Assembly (NCBI GenBank): GCA_026706695.1
Contig: JAPOYE010000085.1
Location: forward strand, 1 to 44,090
Direction: 5' to 3'
DNA: 44,090 nt
Source: Candidatus Dadabacteria bacterium
GTDB lineage: Bacteria > Desulfobacterota_D > UBA1144 > Nemesobacterales > Nemesobacteraceae
In this document: in pieces, positions 1-6,060 of the stretch
Layout: each line of letters opens with the position of its first letter
Position numbering within the stretch: position 1 is the stretch's first letter
Made by a program: the position numbers and the translations under genes
The notes under the pieces: generated by a model
What the model saw: only the letters and a program-made list of their open reading frames with translations
Databases searched by the model: none
Told to the model about the DNA's origin: nothing

Positions 1-359
1 CAAAATCCCGACCCCCTTTGTTTTAAGGGGTTTTGGTAGATAGTGGGAATCGCTGCATAGACAGGAGTCCTCGTCTGCTCCACCGATTCTAGGAAGTAAG
101 GGTTCTTGATGGCTGACTCCACCACCAGGTCGACGGGCTGTCCAAAGAGCTGCTCGAGAGCCTCCAGCAAGCCGAAGTAGGCGTCCGCATAAGCGTCAAA
201 GGCCGACGGCTGAAATTCGACCAGAAAGTCCAAGTCGCTCTTTCCCGAGTCGTACCGGCCGGTTGCGGCCGAACCGAACAGGTCGAGCCGCCGAACCCCA
301 TAATGAAGACACAGACGTCTCAGTTCCTCGGCCTGCTCCTCTATAGTGGTGGGAATCAT
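1..359 (-). CDS. MNT-type nucleotidyltransferase, 3' end cut by window edge
   Basis: Reading the minus strand from an ATG at 359 gives an open frame of 119 codons that runs off the window. It contains the nucleotidyltransferase signature GSAATGRYDSGKSDLDFLV (G-S, then S-D-x-D, the metal-binding pair), followed by PVDLVVE. This is the minimal MNT fold found in MntA-type antitoxins of HEPN/MNT pairs and in related small nucleotidyltransferases. A GAGGAGG Shine-Dalgarno lies directly upstream of the ATG. The ATG overlaps by 4 bases the stop of the TnpB remnant upstream. Family members usually end shortly after a motif like SVEQTRTPVYAA. Here the frame continues into PTIYQNPLKQRGSG without a stop, so the 3' end may be altered or the true stop lies outside. 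No HEPN partner is visible within the window. Confidence 0.75.
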   Translation of the reverse strand, partial: MIPTTIEEQAEELRRLCLHYGVRRLDLFGSAATGRYDSGKSDLDFLVEFQPSAFDAYADAYFGLLEALEQLFGQPVDLVVESAIKNPYFLESVEQTRTPVYAAIPTIYQNPLKQRGSGF

Positions 360-636
360 CTCGCCTCCTCTCGGTTCTCACGAAACTCCGACCGAATCAA
401 GTTTTGCTCTATGGCACACCAGCTCGCGTCCATGCTGAACCGGGAAAATCCCACCTTTTCTTTCTCCTTCACTCGCCTGAAAAAGGAGCGAAACGCCCTG
501 TCCACGTGACCGGCCACGCCACGGAACACCTGTGAAGACTTATGTTCTCTCGCTCGGGGTTGCCGACACGGATTTCGGTCAGGGACAGGCATCGGTCGTA
601 CGCGAGCATCTTATGCCCCGCCTCAAACACTTTCGT
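356..636 (-). pseudogene. tnpB: Decayed TnpB (IS200/IS605 OrfB) N-terminal fragment
   Basis: Two minus-strand frames together resemble the N-terminal part of TnpB, the RNA-guided nuclease of IS200/IS605 elements. The upstream frame reads FEAGHKMLAYDRCLSLTEIR and then GNPERE. After a frameshift near 545 the other frame reads HKSSQVFRGVAGHVDRAFRS and FFRRVKEKEKVGFSRF, which matches the family pattern HSQVLQ...LDKAFKAFFRRVKxGxKPGFPRF. After GFSRF the similarity ends and the frame stops at 356-358. The extreme N-terminus and the RuvC catalytic part are absent, so this is a dead remnant. It supports past insertion-sequence activity in the 1-1000 region. No flanking left/right-end hairpins could be assigned with confidence. 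Confidence 0.6.
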
Positions 637-704
637 CCGGCATCTGTAAGTCCCTATCATTACTGCATGTTACCCGATTCTGCGACTAATAACCATCCGG
701 CTTT

Positions 705-732
705 TTGCAAATCAGCAAGCTTAATGTATTTT
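705..732 (+). promoter_or_regulatory. Putative sigma70-type promoter of orphan antitoxin gene
   Basis: TTGCAA at 705-710 and TATTTT at 727-732 are separated by 16 bp. The start codon at 740 lies about where transcription would begin, and no Shine-Dalgarno is visible, so the transcript may be leaderless. Confidence 0.4.
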
Positions 733-739
733 AACTGCC

Positions 740-949
740 ATGGATTCCAGCCTGAAAAACCTGCCGGTCGATGAGCGGATTCGTCTTGTAGAAGACCTAT
801 GGGACAGCATCGCCTCCGATCAGAACTCTATCTCTCTTTCACCCCCGCAGAAAGCCAAACTGGACAAGAGGCTCGAGGCTTACTGTGCGATCAAAGACCC
901 GGGACACCCCGCTGACGAAGTTATTTCGGGAATCCGCAAAAAACTGTGA
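740..949 (+). CDS. Addiction-module antitoxin of the PF09720-like (unstable antitoxin) family
   Basis: This 69-residue acidic protein has the family pattern L(K)NLPVDERIRLVEDLWDSI near its N-terminus and a helical C-terminal half rich in charged residues. Proteins of this type are antitoxins of RelE/ParE-like ribonuclease or gyrase toxins: an N-terminal part aids dimerisation or DNA binding and the C-terminal helix wraps the toxin. The ATG at 740 is the first in frame and sits directly below a promoter-like element. A toxin gene would normally follow with a few bases of overlap. Here only a 14-codon stub is found at 946-990, so the antitoxin appears orphaned. It may be a relic, or it may still act in trans on a related toxin elsewhere. 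Family assignment is from sequence pattern only. Confidence 0.72.
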   Translation: MDSSLKNLPVDERIRLVEDLWDSIASDQNSISLSPPQKAKLDKRLEAYCAIKDPGHPADEVISGIRKKL

Positions 950-990
950 GTTGCAAGATCCGGTTTCGTAAAGAATGCGGATCCGACTGA
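946..990 (+). pseudogene. Truncated RelE/ParE-type toxin stub
   Basis: A GTG at 946 overlaps the antitoxin stop codon (GTGA), as is typical for such pairs. It opens a frame reading VSCKIRFRKECGSD that then meets a TGA at 988. RelE/ParE toxins of this class often begin with a beta strand of the form M-x-Y-K-I-R-F-x-x-E-A. The match is short, so the call rests mainly on position and overlap. No continuation of the toxin was seen in other frames before the next gene at 1069. Confidence 0.4.
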
Positions 991-1034
991 TACCGCTTCC
1001 TTGCATCAATACAACTACAGAATGCTTGACGTCA

Positions 1035-1062
1035 TTGACAAAGAAATTTTCTTTGATAAAGT
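1035..1062 (+). promoter_or_regulatory. vapB promoter with 17-bp palindromic operator
   Basis: TTGACA (1035-1040) and TAAAGT (1057-1062) are separated by 16 bp. The spacer region carries the perfect palindrome CAAAGAAA-T-TTTCTTTG at 1039-1055, overlapping the end of the -35 box. The start codon at 1069 is at the expected transcription start and lacks a Shine-Dalgarno, suggesting a leaderless mRNA. AbrB-type antitoxins autoregulate by binding such sites, so this is the likely operator (inference). Confidence 0.55.
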
Positions 1063-1068
1063 AAAGGT

Positions 1069-1365
1069 ATGGCTAAAGTAAGCAGCAAATTGCAGGTAAC
1101 GGTACCAAAAGCGATTGCCAAGCGTTACGGAATCCGGCCAGGAGATGATATACGTTTTGAGGAGGCCGGAGAAACCATCCGCGTGGTGCCCCCCAGTGCC
1201 CAAGCGCAGAAAAAGGGCCTCGACACCGAAACGCGTCTGCGTATGTTTGATGAGGCGATGGCCCGACAGGATGCCCGTGAAGCACTAAGGACACGGGCTC
1301 CAGCGACGGAACGAGGCTGGACCCGGGAAGAACTCTACACTCGGGGCAGCCCGAATGCTGATTGA
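1069..1365 (+). CDS. AbrB/SpoVT-fold antitoxin of a VapBC-type pair
   Basis: The first 45 residues fit the swapped-hairpin AbrB (MazE-like) DNA-binding fold: KVSSKLQVTVPKAIAKRYGI followed by RPGDDIRFEE. These dimers bind palindromic operators, and a 17-bp palindrome lies immediately upstream. The remaining 50 residues, rich in Arg, Glu and Ala and containing ERGWTREELY, would be the toxin-neutralising arm. At 98 residues it is somewhat longer than a minimal AbrB antitoxin. The gene overlaps the PIN-domain toxin by 11 bases, which indicates translational coupling. Function as antitoxin is inferred from fold and neighbour. Confidence 0.85.
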   Translation: MAKVSSKLQVTVPKAIAKRYGIRPGDDIRFEEAGETIRVVPPSAQAQKKGLDTETRLRMFDEAMARQDAREALRTRAPATERGWTREELYTRGSPNAD

Positions 1366-1780
1366 CACTAACATATTGGTCTATTGTTACGACGGTAGGT
1401 TCCCGGACAAGAAACGGATTGCGAGGCGTGTTGTTCGCGAGGGGGCCGGAAGCGGACATTTGCGTATCGCGCACCAGTCGATAGTTGAATTCGTTGCGTC
1501 AACAACCCGGGGAAGTCCGGAAAACCGCATACTTGATCTTCCAGACGCGATACGCGAAGCGGAAGGACTGATGGCAAGTTCCCCGATTATCTACCCCGAT
1601 GAATCTGTACTACGAATGGCCCTGCGCGGAGCGGCGGCATACGGCCTGTCATGGTTTGACGCGCATATCTGGGCTTACGCCGAAGTTCACGGCATAAGGG
1701 AACTGTTCTCGGAAGACTTCCAGCACGGCCGCATGTACGGCACGGTAACTGTGCGGAATCCGTTTCTACTTTATTCCTGA
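1355..1780 (+). CDS. PIN-domain ribonuclease toxin (VapC family)
   Basis: The 141-residue protein starts MLIDTNILVYCYD, the classic PIN N-terminus with the first metal-binding Asp. It continues with an acidic residue in QSIVEFVAS and the LSWFDAHIWAYAEVHG segment with a further catalytic Asp, and ends with the SEDFQHGR motif that resembles the usual SEDFQHG of one VapC subgroup. These residues would coordinate Mg2+/Mn2+ for RNA cleavage, typically of tRNA or rRNA in studied VapCs. The start codon lies inside the antitoxin gene (11-base overlap), so expression is coupled. All expected acidic motifs seem present, so the toxin is probably active. Confidence 0.88.
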   Translation: MLIDTNILVYCYDGRFPDKKRIARRVVREGAGSGHLRIAHQSIVEFVASTTRGSPENRILDLPDAIREAEGLMASSPIIYPDESVLRMALRGAAAYGLSWFDAHIWAYAEVHGIRELFSEDFQHGRMYGTVTVRNPFLLYS

Positions 1781-1809
1781 ATCCGGCAAAGACGGGGAAA
1801 ACGGCATCA

Positions 1810-2262
1810 TCAATAGAGCCGGACAAGCACATGCAGGCATAAATTAGCGTACACCCCGGCCAGAACGTCATCCATAACGATACCGTATCCCCCAGGAAGA
1901 CTCTCAGCCCTTCTTACCGGAAACGGCTTCGCTATATCAAAAAACCTGAAAAGGAAAAAGCCGACTGCAAGGTTAAGCGGGTCCGGCGTTATGAAAAGCA
2001 TGCACACCAGAAATCCGCATACCTCGTCAATCACGACCTCGGGCGGATCTTCCCTTTTAAAAATCCCCACGCAGCGGCCGGCGGCTATAAAAGAGACAAG
2101 GATCAGTCCCAACGTGAATGCTGAATAAAAAACCGCACCGCCCGCAAGGCTAAGCAGGTACACGACCCCGACCGCTCCAAGAGTCCCGACCGTTCCTGGG
2201 GCTCCCGGGGCAAATCCCAGCCCGAAAAAAGTCGAGAAAACAACGCATATCCTGTTTATCAA
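1810..2262 (-). CDS. pgpA: Phosphatidylglycerophosphatase A
   Basis: This enzyme dephosphorylates phosphatidylglycerophosphate to phosphatidylglycerol in the inner membrane. The 150-residue protein carries the family signatures: an N-terminal GFAPGAPGTVGTLGAV, then DPPEVVIDEVCG, then FRFFDIAKPFPVRRAES and GGYGIVMDDVLAG, with the acidic residues expected for Mg2+ binding. Several hydrophobic segments (about residues 30-60, 85-110 and 125-145) fit a membrane enzyme. The start is a TTG at 2262, chosen because GGAGG lies 7 bases upstream and the motif-containing N-terminus follows directly. It is transcribed divergently from parA across about 95 bp. Confidence 0.9.
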   Translation of the reverse strand: MINRICVVFSTFFGLGFAPGAPGTVGTLGAVGVVYLLSLAGGAVFYSAFTLGLILVSFIAAGRCVGIFKREDPPEVVIDEVCGFLVCMLFITPDPLNLAVGFFLFRFFDIAKPFPVRRAESLPGGYGIVMDDVLAGVYANLCLHVLVRLY

Positions 2263-2315
2263 CGTTAAACCTCCGGAAACCCCGCCCGCGGGGGCGTATC
2301 TTAAGCAAGACTCAT

Positions 2316-2344
2316 TTGACTGATAACACCGGCAAGTTTATCAT
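2316..2344 (+). promoter_or_regulatory. parA promoter
   Basis: TTGACT (2316-2321) and TATCAT (2339-2344) are separated by exactly 17 bp. The predicted transcription start is only about 7 bases before the parA ATG at 2359 and no Shine-Dalgarno is present, so parA mRNA may have a very short leader. Confidence 0.5.
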
Positions 2345-2358
2345 TTTTTCACAACCAA

Positions 2359-3144
2359 ATGTCAAAAGTAATATGCGTGGTAAATCAGAAAGGGGGAGTC
2401 GGTAAGACCACAACCGCAGTCAACCTTTCGGCCTCTCTGGCAGTGACAAACCGCCGAACGCTTCTCATAGATCTTGATTCCCAGGGAAACGCCACCGGGG
2501 GGCTCGGCATTGATAAGGAATCGGTTAATTCGAAAAACATCTGCAGCGTCATACTGGGAGAAGTAAAGCTCATGGACACCGTAATTGACGTCTATCCTGA
2601 GCTTCTAAACGGTTACCTGCACCTATGTCCGGCGAATCACGAACTCACCGGGGCGGAGATACACCTCATAGAGACAGAAAGCAGAGAATACCGTCTTAAA
2701 AAGGTTATCGACGAGATAAAGGCTGAGTACGATTACATATTCATAGACGCCCCTCCGTCTCTCAGCCTGCTCACCATAAACGCGCTCGCCGCGGCCGACC
2801 GGGTGCTAATACCCGTTCAGTGCGAATACTACGCTCTTGAAGGAATAGGACAGCTGCAGACAACCATATCGCTCGCCAAGCAGAGACTCAATCCCTCGCT
2901 CGAGGTGGAAGGCTATCTTCTGACCATGTTCGATTCCCGCAATAACATATGTCACTCCGTGGCCGAGGACGTAAGGAATCACTTCGGCGAAAAGACCTTC
3001 GACACCGTAATAAGCAGAAACGTTAAGCTCGCCGAAGCGCCAAGCCACGGCAAGCCGCTTCTGCTTTATGAAATCAAGTCGAGCGGAGCTCAGAATTACA
3101 TGAAACTCGCAAATGAGATAATAAGCAGAGCGGAGGTTAACTGA
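2359..3144 (+). CDS. parA: Chromosome-partitioning ATPase ParA (Soj)
   Basis: A 261-residue deviant Walker A ATPase. The P-loop KGGVGKTTTAVNL is at residues 11-23 with the signature first Lys, the Walker A' motif LLIDLDSQGNAT is near 35-48, and the Walker B region YIFIDAPPSL is near 128. ParA binds DNA nonspecifically as an ATP dimer and is displaced by ParB-parS, moving the origin region. Length and the absence of an N-terminal HTH place it in the chromosomal Soj type rather than the plasmid P1 type. parB begins one base after the stop. The nearby gidA/gidB genes often found with parAB are not in this window. Confidence 0.95.
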   Translation: MSKVICVVNQKGGVGKTTTAVNLSASLAVTNRRTLLIDLDSQGNATGGLGIDKESVNSKNICSVILGEVKLMDTVIDVYPELLNGYLHLCPANHELTGAEIHLIETESREYRLKKVIDEIKAEYDYIFIDAPPSLSLLTINALAAADRVLIPVQCEYYALEGIGQLQTTISLAKQRLNPSLEVEGYLLTMFDSRNNICHSVAEDVRNHFGEKTFDTVISRNVKLAEAPSHGKPLLLYEIKSSGAQNYMKLANEIISRAEVN

Positions 3145-3145
3145 C

Positions 3146-4003
3146 GTGAAAAGACAAAGCCTAGGAAGAGGACTTGACTCACTTATTCCGAAGAGCCTGG
3201 AAACGGAATCCACCGGGTACCAGATGGTAAGCACGGACCTGCTTAAGCCGAATCCCTCGCAGCCGAGAAAGCAGTTTGAGCAGGGTGCGCTTGAGGAGCT
3301 CGCAGAGTCTATAAAGGAAAACGGGGTCATACAGCCTCTTATCGTCAGGAAGATAAACGGCGGCTTTGAAATAGTGGCCGGGGAGCGCAGATGGAGAGCG
3401 GCAAAAATTGCCAAACTCGAAAAGCTCCCCGTAGTGATAAGAACCGCTACCGACCAGGACGTAGCGGAGCTGACGTTAATAGAAAACATACAAAGAGAGG
3501 ACTTAAATCCCATTGAGGAGGCTGAGGCTTATGAAAAGCTCTCGGAGCGCTTCGGGCTTACCCATGACGATATTGCCAGAAAAACGGGGAAAAACCGCTC
3601 GGTCGTCACGAACCAGTTGAGGCTTCTCAAGCTTTCCGGTAAAGCCAAGGAAGCGCTTGTTTCGGGCTCTATAACGGCAGGGCACGCAAGAGCGCTTCTA
3701 GCCGCATCCTCCCCCGAGGAAATGAATTCCCTTCTCGGAGAAGTGCTGAAAAAGGATCTTACGGTAAGGCGAACCGAAGCGCTTGTAAAAAAGAGAAGCA
3801 GAGATACAGAACAGCCCGCTGAACCAGCTTTGAATGAGGTGGCAGAAGATATCTTCACCAGGGAACTTACAGAAGAGCTTTCCGGGAAATTCTCGACCAA
3901 AGTAAGAATCAGCCGCAGCAAGACAAAAGGGAAAATAGAAATAGAGTACTATTCTCCCGAGGAGCTTGAGAGAATTATTGGCATACTGCTCTCGCGCGGG
4001 TAA
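3146..4003 (+). CDS. parB: Chromosome-partitioning protein ParB (Spo0J)
   Basis: ParB is a CTP-dependent DNA clamp that loads at parS and stimulates ParA. The N-terminal ParB/sulfiredoxin domain (residues about 28-115) contains ELAESIKENGVIQPLIVR and the CTP-binding GERRWRA box. The ENIQREDLNPIEEA segment follows, and the HTH (about 135-160) reads LTHDDIARKTGKNRSVVTNQ. The C-terminus (about 225-285) would be the dimer zipper. The start is GTG at 3146, with GGAGG about 10 bases upstream. No 16-bp parS-like site was seen in the window. Confidence 0.95.
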   Translation: MKRQSLGRGLDSLIPKSLETESTGYQMVSTDLLKPNPSQPRKQFEQGALEELAESIKENGVIQPLIVRKINGGFEIVAGERRWRAAKIAKLEKLPVVIRTATDQDVAELTLIENIQREDLNPIEEAEAYEKLSERFGLTHDDIARKTGKNRSVVTNQLRLLKLSGKAKEALVSGSITAGHARALLAASSPEEMNSLLGEVLKKDLTVRRTEALVKKRSRDTEQPAEPALNEVAEDIFTRELTEELSGKFSTKVRISRSKTKGKIEIEYYSPEELERIIGILLSRG

Positions 4004-4041
4004 TATCCCGCAGAATTCACACCGGAGCAAGGAAACAGGAG

Positions 4042-4296
4042 ATGAAACAGTTTTCTGTGAAAATAGAGGTTAAGCTCAAGCCCGTGGTGCTCGATCCTCA
4101 GGGCAAGGCGGTGCTTAACGCTCTTTCCGGCCTCGGATTCAGCGGGGTCTCAGACGCAAGGGTAGGCAAAGTCGTGGAGCTCACCATGGAGGGCGAATCC
4201 GCCGAGGAAGTAAGCCGCAAAGCGGACGAGATGTGCCGGAAACTCCTTTCCAACCCGGTAATCGAAGATTCCTCGGTAGAGGTAGCGGAAAAATAA
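4042..4296 (+). CDS. purS: Phosphoribosylformylglycinamidine synthase, PurS subunit
   Basis: The 84-residue PurS is the small bridging subunit of the three-part FGAM synthase (PurS-PurQ-PurL) of purine synthesis. It delivers ammonia from PurQ to PurL. It shows the family pattern VxLKPVVLDPQGKAVLNAL near the N-terminus, then SGVSDARVGKVVEL, and ends with NPVIEDSSVEVAE. It follows parB by 38 bp with a purine-rich AGGAG just before the ATG, and overlaps purQ by one base, so the pair is probably co-translated. purL is not in the window. Confidence 0.93.
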   Translation: MKQFSVKIEVKLKPVVLDPQGKAVLNALSGLGFSGVSDARVGKVVELTMEGESAEEVSRKADEMCRKLLSNPVIEDSSVEVAEK

Positions 4297-5036
4297 TGCC
4301 AAGTTTCGGAGTTCTGTTCTTTCCGGGGTCCAACTGCGACCACGACTGCTATCACGCCATAAAGAAAATCCTGGGCCGGCCCTGCGAACTTATATGGCAC
4401 GAGGAAACTTCCCTCGAGGGAATCGACTGCATCGTGATACCGGGGGGATTTTCCTACGGAGATTATCTTCGCGCGGGAGCCATATCGCAGTTCTCTCCGG
4501 TGGTAAGCCCTCTCAGGGAACTTGCCGCAAGCGGAGTCCCCGTAATAGGGATATGCAACGGGTTTCAGATTCTTGTCGAATCCGGGCTTCTTCCCGGGGC
4601 ATTTATACACAACTCCTCCCTCAAATTCGTCTGCAGGTGGACAAACGTGAGGGTCGAGGATACCGATACGCCCTTTACCTGCCTTCTCCGCAGGGGAGAG
4701 GTGCTCAAGCTGCCCGTCGCAAACGCCCAGGGCAATTTCGTGCTGCCCCCGAACGGGGACGATACCCGGGAACGGAGAATAGTTCTGCGCTACTGCGGGG
4801 AAAGGGGAGAACTCAGTGCCGAGGCGAATCCAAGCGGCGCCGAGGACAACATAGCGGGAATCGCCAACAGCCGGGGCAACGTACTCGGGATGATGCCTCA
4901 TCCCGAGCGCAGTTTCGAGAACCTGCTGGGCTCAGAGGACGGCAGAAGAATGTTTGAGAACGTAGTGGCCTGGATAGAGTCGGGCGGGCGGAAATCCTCA
5001 GGCGTTACGAGCCTTGACCCCTTGGCTTCTTCGTAA
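4296..5036 (+). CDS. purQ: Phosphoribosylformylglycinamidine synthase, PurQ glutaminase subunit
   Basis: PurQ hydrolyses glutamine to supply ammonia to the FGAM synthase. The 246-residue class I amidotransferase has the N-terminal GVLFFPGSNCDHDC, the oxyanion region IPGGFSYGDYLRAGAI, the nucleophile elbow GICNGFQILVESGLLPGA (Cys nucleophile) and the His-Glu pair in MMPHPERSFE. An upstream in-frame extension to 4233 exists, but the ATG at 4296 overlaps the purS stop (TAATG) and is immediately followed by the conserved N-terminus, so it is preferred. The last 15 residues are a nonconserved Ser/Gly-rich tail. Confidence 0.95.
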   Translation: MPSFGVLFFPGSNCDHDCYHAIKKILGRPCELIWHEETSLEGIDCIVIPGGFSYGDYLRAGAISQFSPVVSPLRELAASGVPVIGICNGFQILVESGLLPGAFIHNSSLKFVCRWTNVRVEDTDTPFTCLLRRGEVLKLPVANAQGNFVLPPNGDDTRERRIVLRYCGERGELSAEANPSGAEDNIAGIANSRGNVLGMMPHPERSFENLLGSEDGRRMFENVVAWIESGGRKSSGVTSLDPLASS

Positions 5037-5055
5037 AAATAAATTTCTGAAAAAC

Positions 5056-5084
5056 TTGTTTTCTGACATCAGTTGATGTATATT
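5056..5084 (+). promoter_or_regulatory. Promoter and inverted-repeat operator of second VapBC pair
   Basis: TTGTTT (5056-5061) and TATATT (5079-5084) are separated by 17 bp. The inverted repeat ACATCA-GT-TGATGT (5066-5079) fills the end of the spacer and abuts the -10 box, a position suited to autorepression by the antitoxin downstream. Confidence 0.5.
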
Positions 5085-5131
5085 TGGTATGACTTTCTTG
5101 TGCATTCAGCAAACGTAATGGAGCGTTGAAA

Positions 5132-5335
5132 ATGAGAACAACTGTAAACTTGGACGATGAACTGCTGTCCCAGGCGCGGGAGATGACAAGCATCACGTCA
5201 AACACCAAGCTCCTTCGGGAAGCCCTGAAGGCGCTTGTGCAGAGGGAGAGCGCACGGCGGCTCGCCAAGCTGAAAGGCAGCGAACCCGGACTCCGCCCTA
5301 TTCCGCGGCGCCGTTTTGATTATGGTTCTGATTGA
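5132..5335 (+). CDS. vapB: VapB-type ribbon-helix-helix-like antitoxin
   Basis: A 67-residue protein of the PF09957-like antitoxin type. The N-terminal strand MRTTVNLDDELL and the following helices (SITSNTKLLREALKALVQRE) fit a ribbon-helix-helix DNA-binding dimer. The basic C-terminal segment RLAKLKGSEPGLRPIPRRRF is typical of the toxin-binding tail in this family. The ATG at 5132 has GGAGCG upstream and begins the conserved strand. A TTG six bases earlier is less likely. It overlaps the toxin gene by 14 bases. Confidence 0.88.
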   Translation: MRTTVNLDDELLSQAREMTSITSNTKLLREALKALVQRESARRLAKLKGSEPGLRPIPRRRFDYGSD

Positions 5336-5696
5336 CACTTCGGTATGGGTTGAGCACTTGAGAGGGAAGACTGAGGTGGTTGAAGATCTGCTCACCACCG
5401 AGGAAGTAATTATGCATCCATTTATCATAGGCGAAATCGCCTGCGGCAATTTTGCGAACCGCGGAGAAGTTCTCTCGATGCTCCATGGACTGCCCGCTCT
5501 TTCCGTGACGGATGACTCTCTAGTACTGTACTTTATCGATCAGAACAAGCTGGCCGGGTCGGGCATGGGCTACATCGACGCTCATCTGCTCGCCTCCGCG
5601 ATCCTCGAGCCTCCGACCCGAGTACTTACGCTCGACAAGCGCTTCAGAGCGGCCGCCGAAGCGATGGAACTTGAGTATGATCCCGCCCGGGGCTGA
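5322..5696 (+). CDS. vapC: PIN-domain ribonuclease toxin VapC
   Basis: A 124-residue PIN protein with the N-terminal MVLIDTSVWVEHLRG (first catalytic Asp), the acidic residue in FIIGEIACGNF, and the GMGYIDAHLLASAIL motif with the third Asp. The LTLDKRF segment supplies the fourth. It belongs to the tRNA- or rRNA-cleaving VapC group. The start is ATG at 5322; an upstream TTG at 5316 is in frame but less likely. It is expressed with vapB. All catalytic acids are present. The pair sits alone between purQ and the sulfur operon. Confidence 0.9.
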   Translation: MVLIDTSVWVEHLRGKTEVVEDLLTTEEVIMHPFIIGEIACGNFANRGEVLSMLHGLPALSVTDDSLVLYFIDQNKLAGSGMGYIDAHLLASAILEPPTRVLTLDKRFRAAAEAMELEYDPARG

Positions 5697-5761
5697 TGGA
5701 ATCCCGAAATTTCTTCAGCACCTGCAGCTGGCGGGCCCAAGTCAGGCCGGAGCGGGGCGGT

Positions 5762-5789
5762 TTGAGTAAAACACAGACTGTGTTAATCT
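5762..5789 (+). promoter_or_regulatory. Promoter with palindromic operator upstream of sulfur operon
   Basis: TTGAGT (5762-5767) and TAATCT (5784-5789) are separated by 16 bp. The perfect palindrome AACACAG-A-CTGTGTT (5770-5784) occupies the spacer, where a bound repressor would exclude RNA polymerase. The tusA-like start is 32 bp downstream of the -10 box. Confidence 0.45.
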
Positions 5790-5820
5790 TAACGGGAAAT
5801 CGCGCGGACGAGAGTTTAAA

Positions 5821-6060
5821 ATGGACAACACGCAGAGCAAGGAAAAAATAGACATAACTGACTACATCTGCCCGATGACGTTTGTTAAAACCAAGCTCAA
5901 GCTTGAGCAGATGAAGCGCGGGGAAGTCCTTGAAGTAAGGCTCTGCGAAGGAGAACCTCTTTCCAATCTCCCGAGAAGCGTGGAACAGGAAGGTCACAGG
6001 GTTCTCTCCATAGAGAAAGAAGAAGGCCGCTACCACAAGGTAATCATCGAGCGCTGCTAA
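5821..6060 (+). CDS. TusA/SirA-family sulfur-carrier-like protein
   Basis: A 79-residue protein with the TusA fold pattern: an N-terminal strand then YICPMTFVKTKLKLEQMKRG, where the Cys of the CP motif is the persulfide-bearing residue. VLEVRLCEGEPLSNLPRSVE and a final strand KVIIERC follow. TusA proteins pass sulfane sulfur between desulfurases and acceptors. Here CP is followed by MT rather than the usual E/P-containing form, and a second Cys ends the protein. The gene overlaps cysM by one base. Its place in front of cysM and a Mec-like peptidase is where a CysO/ThiS-type carrier is found in other bacteria, but no C-terminal Gly-Gly is present. A role in sulfur delivery for cysteine synthesis is inferred from context. 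Confidence 0.82.
   Translation: MDNTQSKEKIDITDYICPMTFVKTKLKLEQMKRGEVLEVRLCEGEPLSNLPRSVEQEGHRVLSIEKEEGRYHKVIIERC

Noticed and set aside
89-301. Minus-strand 70-codon frame at left end
   Set aside because: It is the shifted frame of the nucleotidyltransferase, whose correct frame carries the GS...SDxD signature and runs to the window edge.
532-774. Plus-strand 80-codon frame opposite the TnpB remnant
   Set aside because: No family resemblance, no ribosome site, and it overlaps both the remnant and the antitoxin gene.
2806-3513. 235-codon minus-strand frame opposite parA/parB
   Set aside because: Antisense to two clear genes, Ser/Phe-rich composition typical of antisense translation.
2281-4060. 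parS centromere site near parAB
   Set aside because: I looked for the 16-bp TGTTTCACGTGAAACA-like palindrome in and around the genes and found none.
4098-4901. 267-codon minus-strand frame opposite purS/purQ
   Set aside because: purS and purQ are unmistakable on the plus strand; the antisense frame has no recognisable motif or ribosome site.
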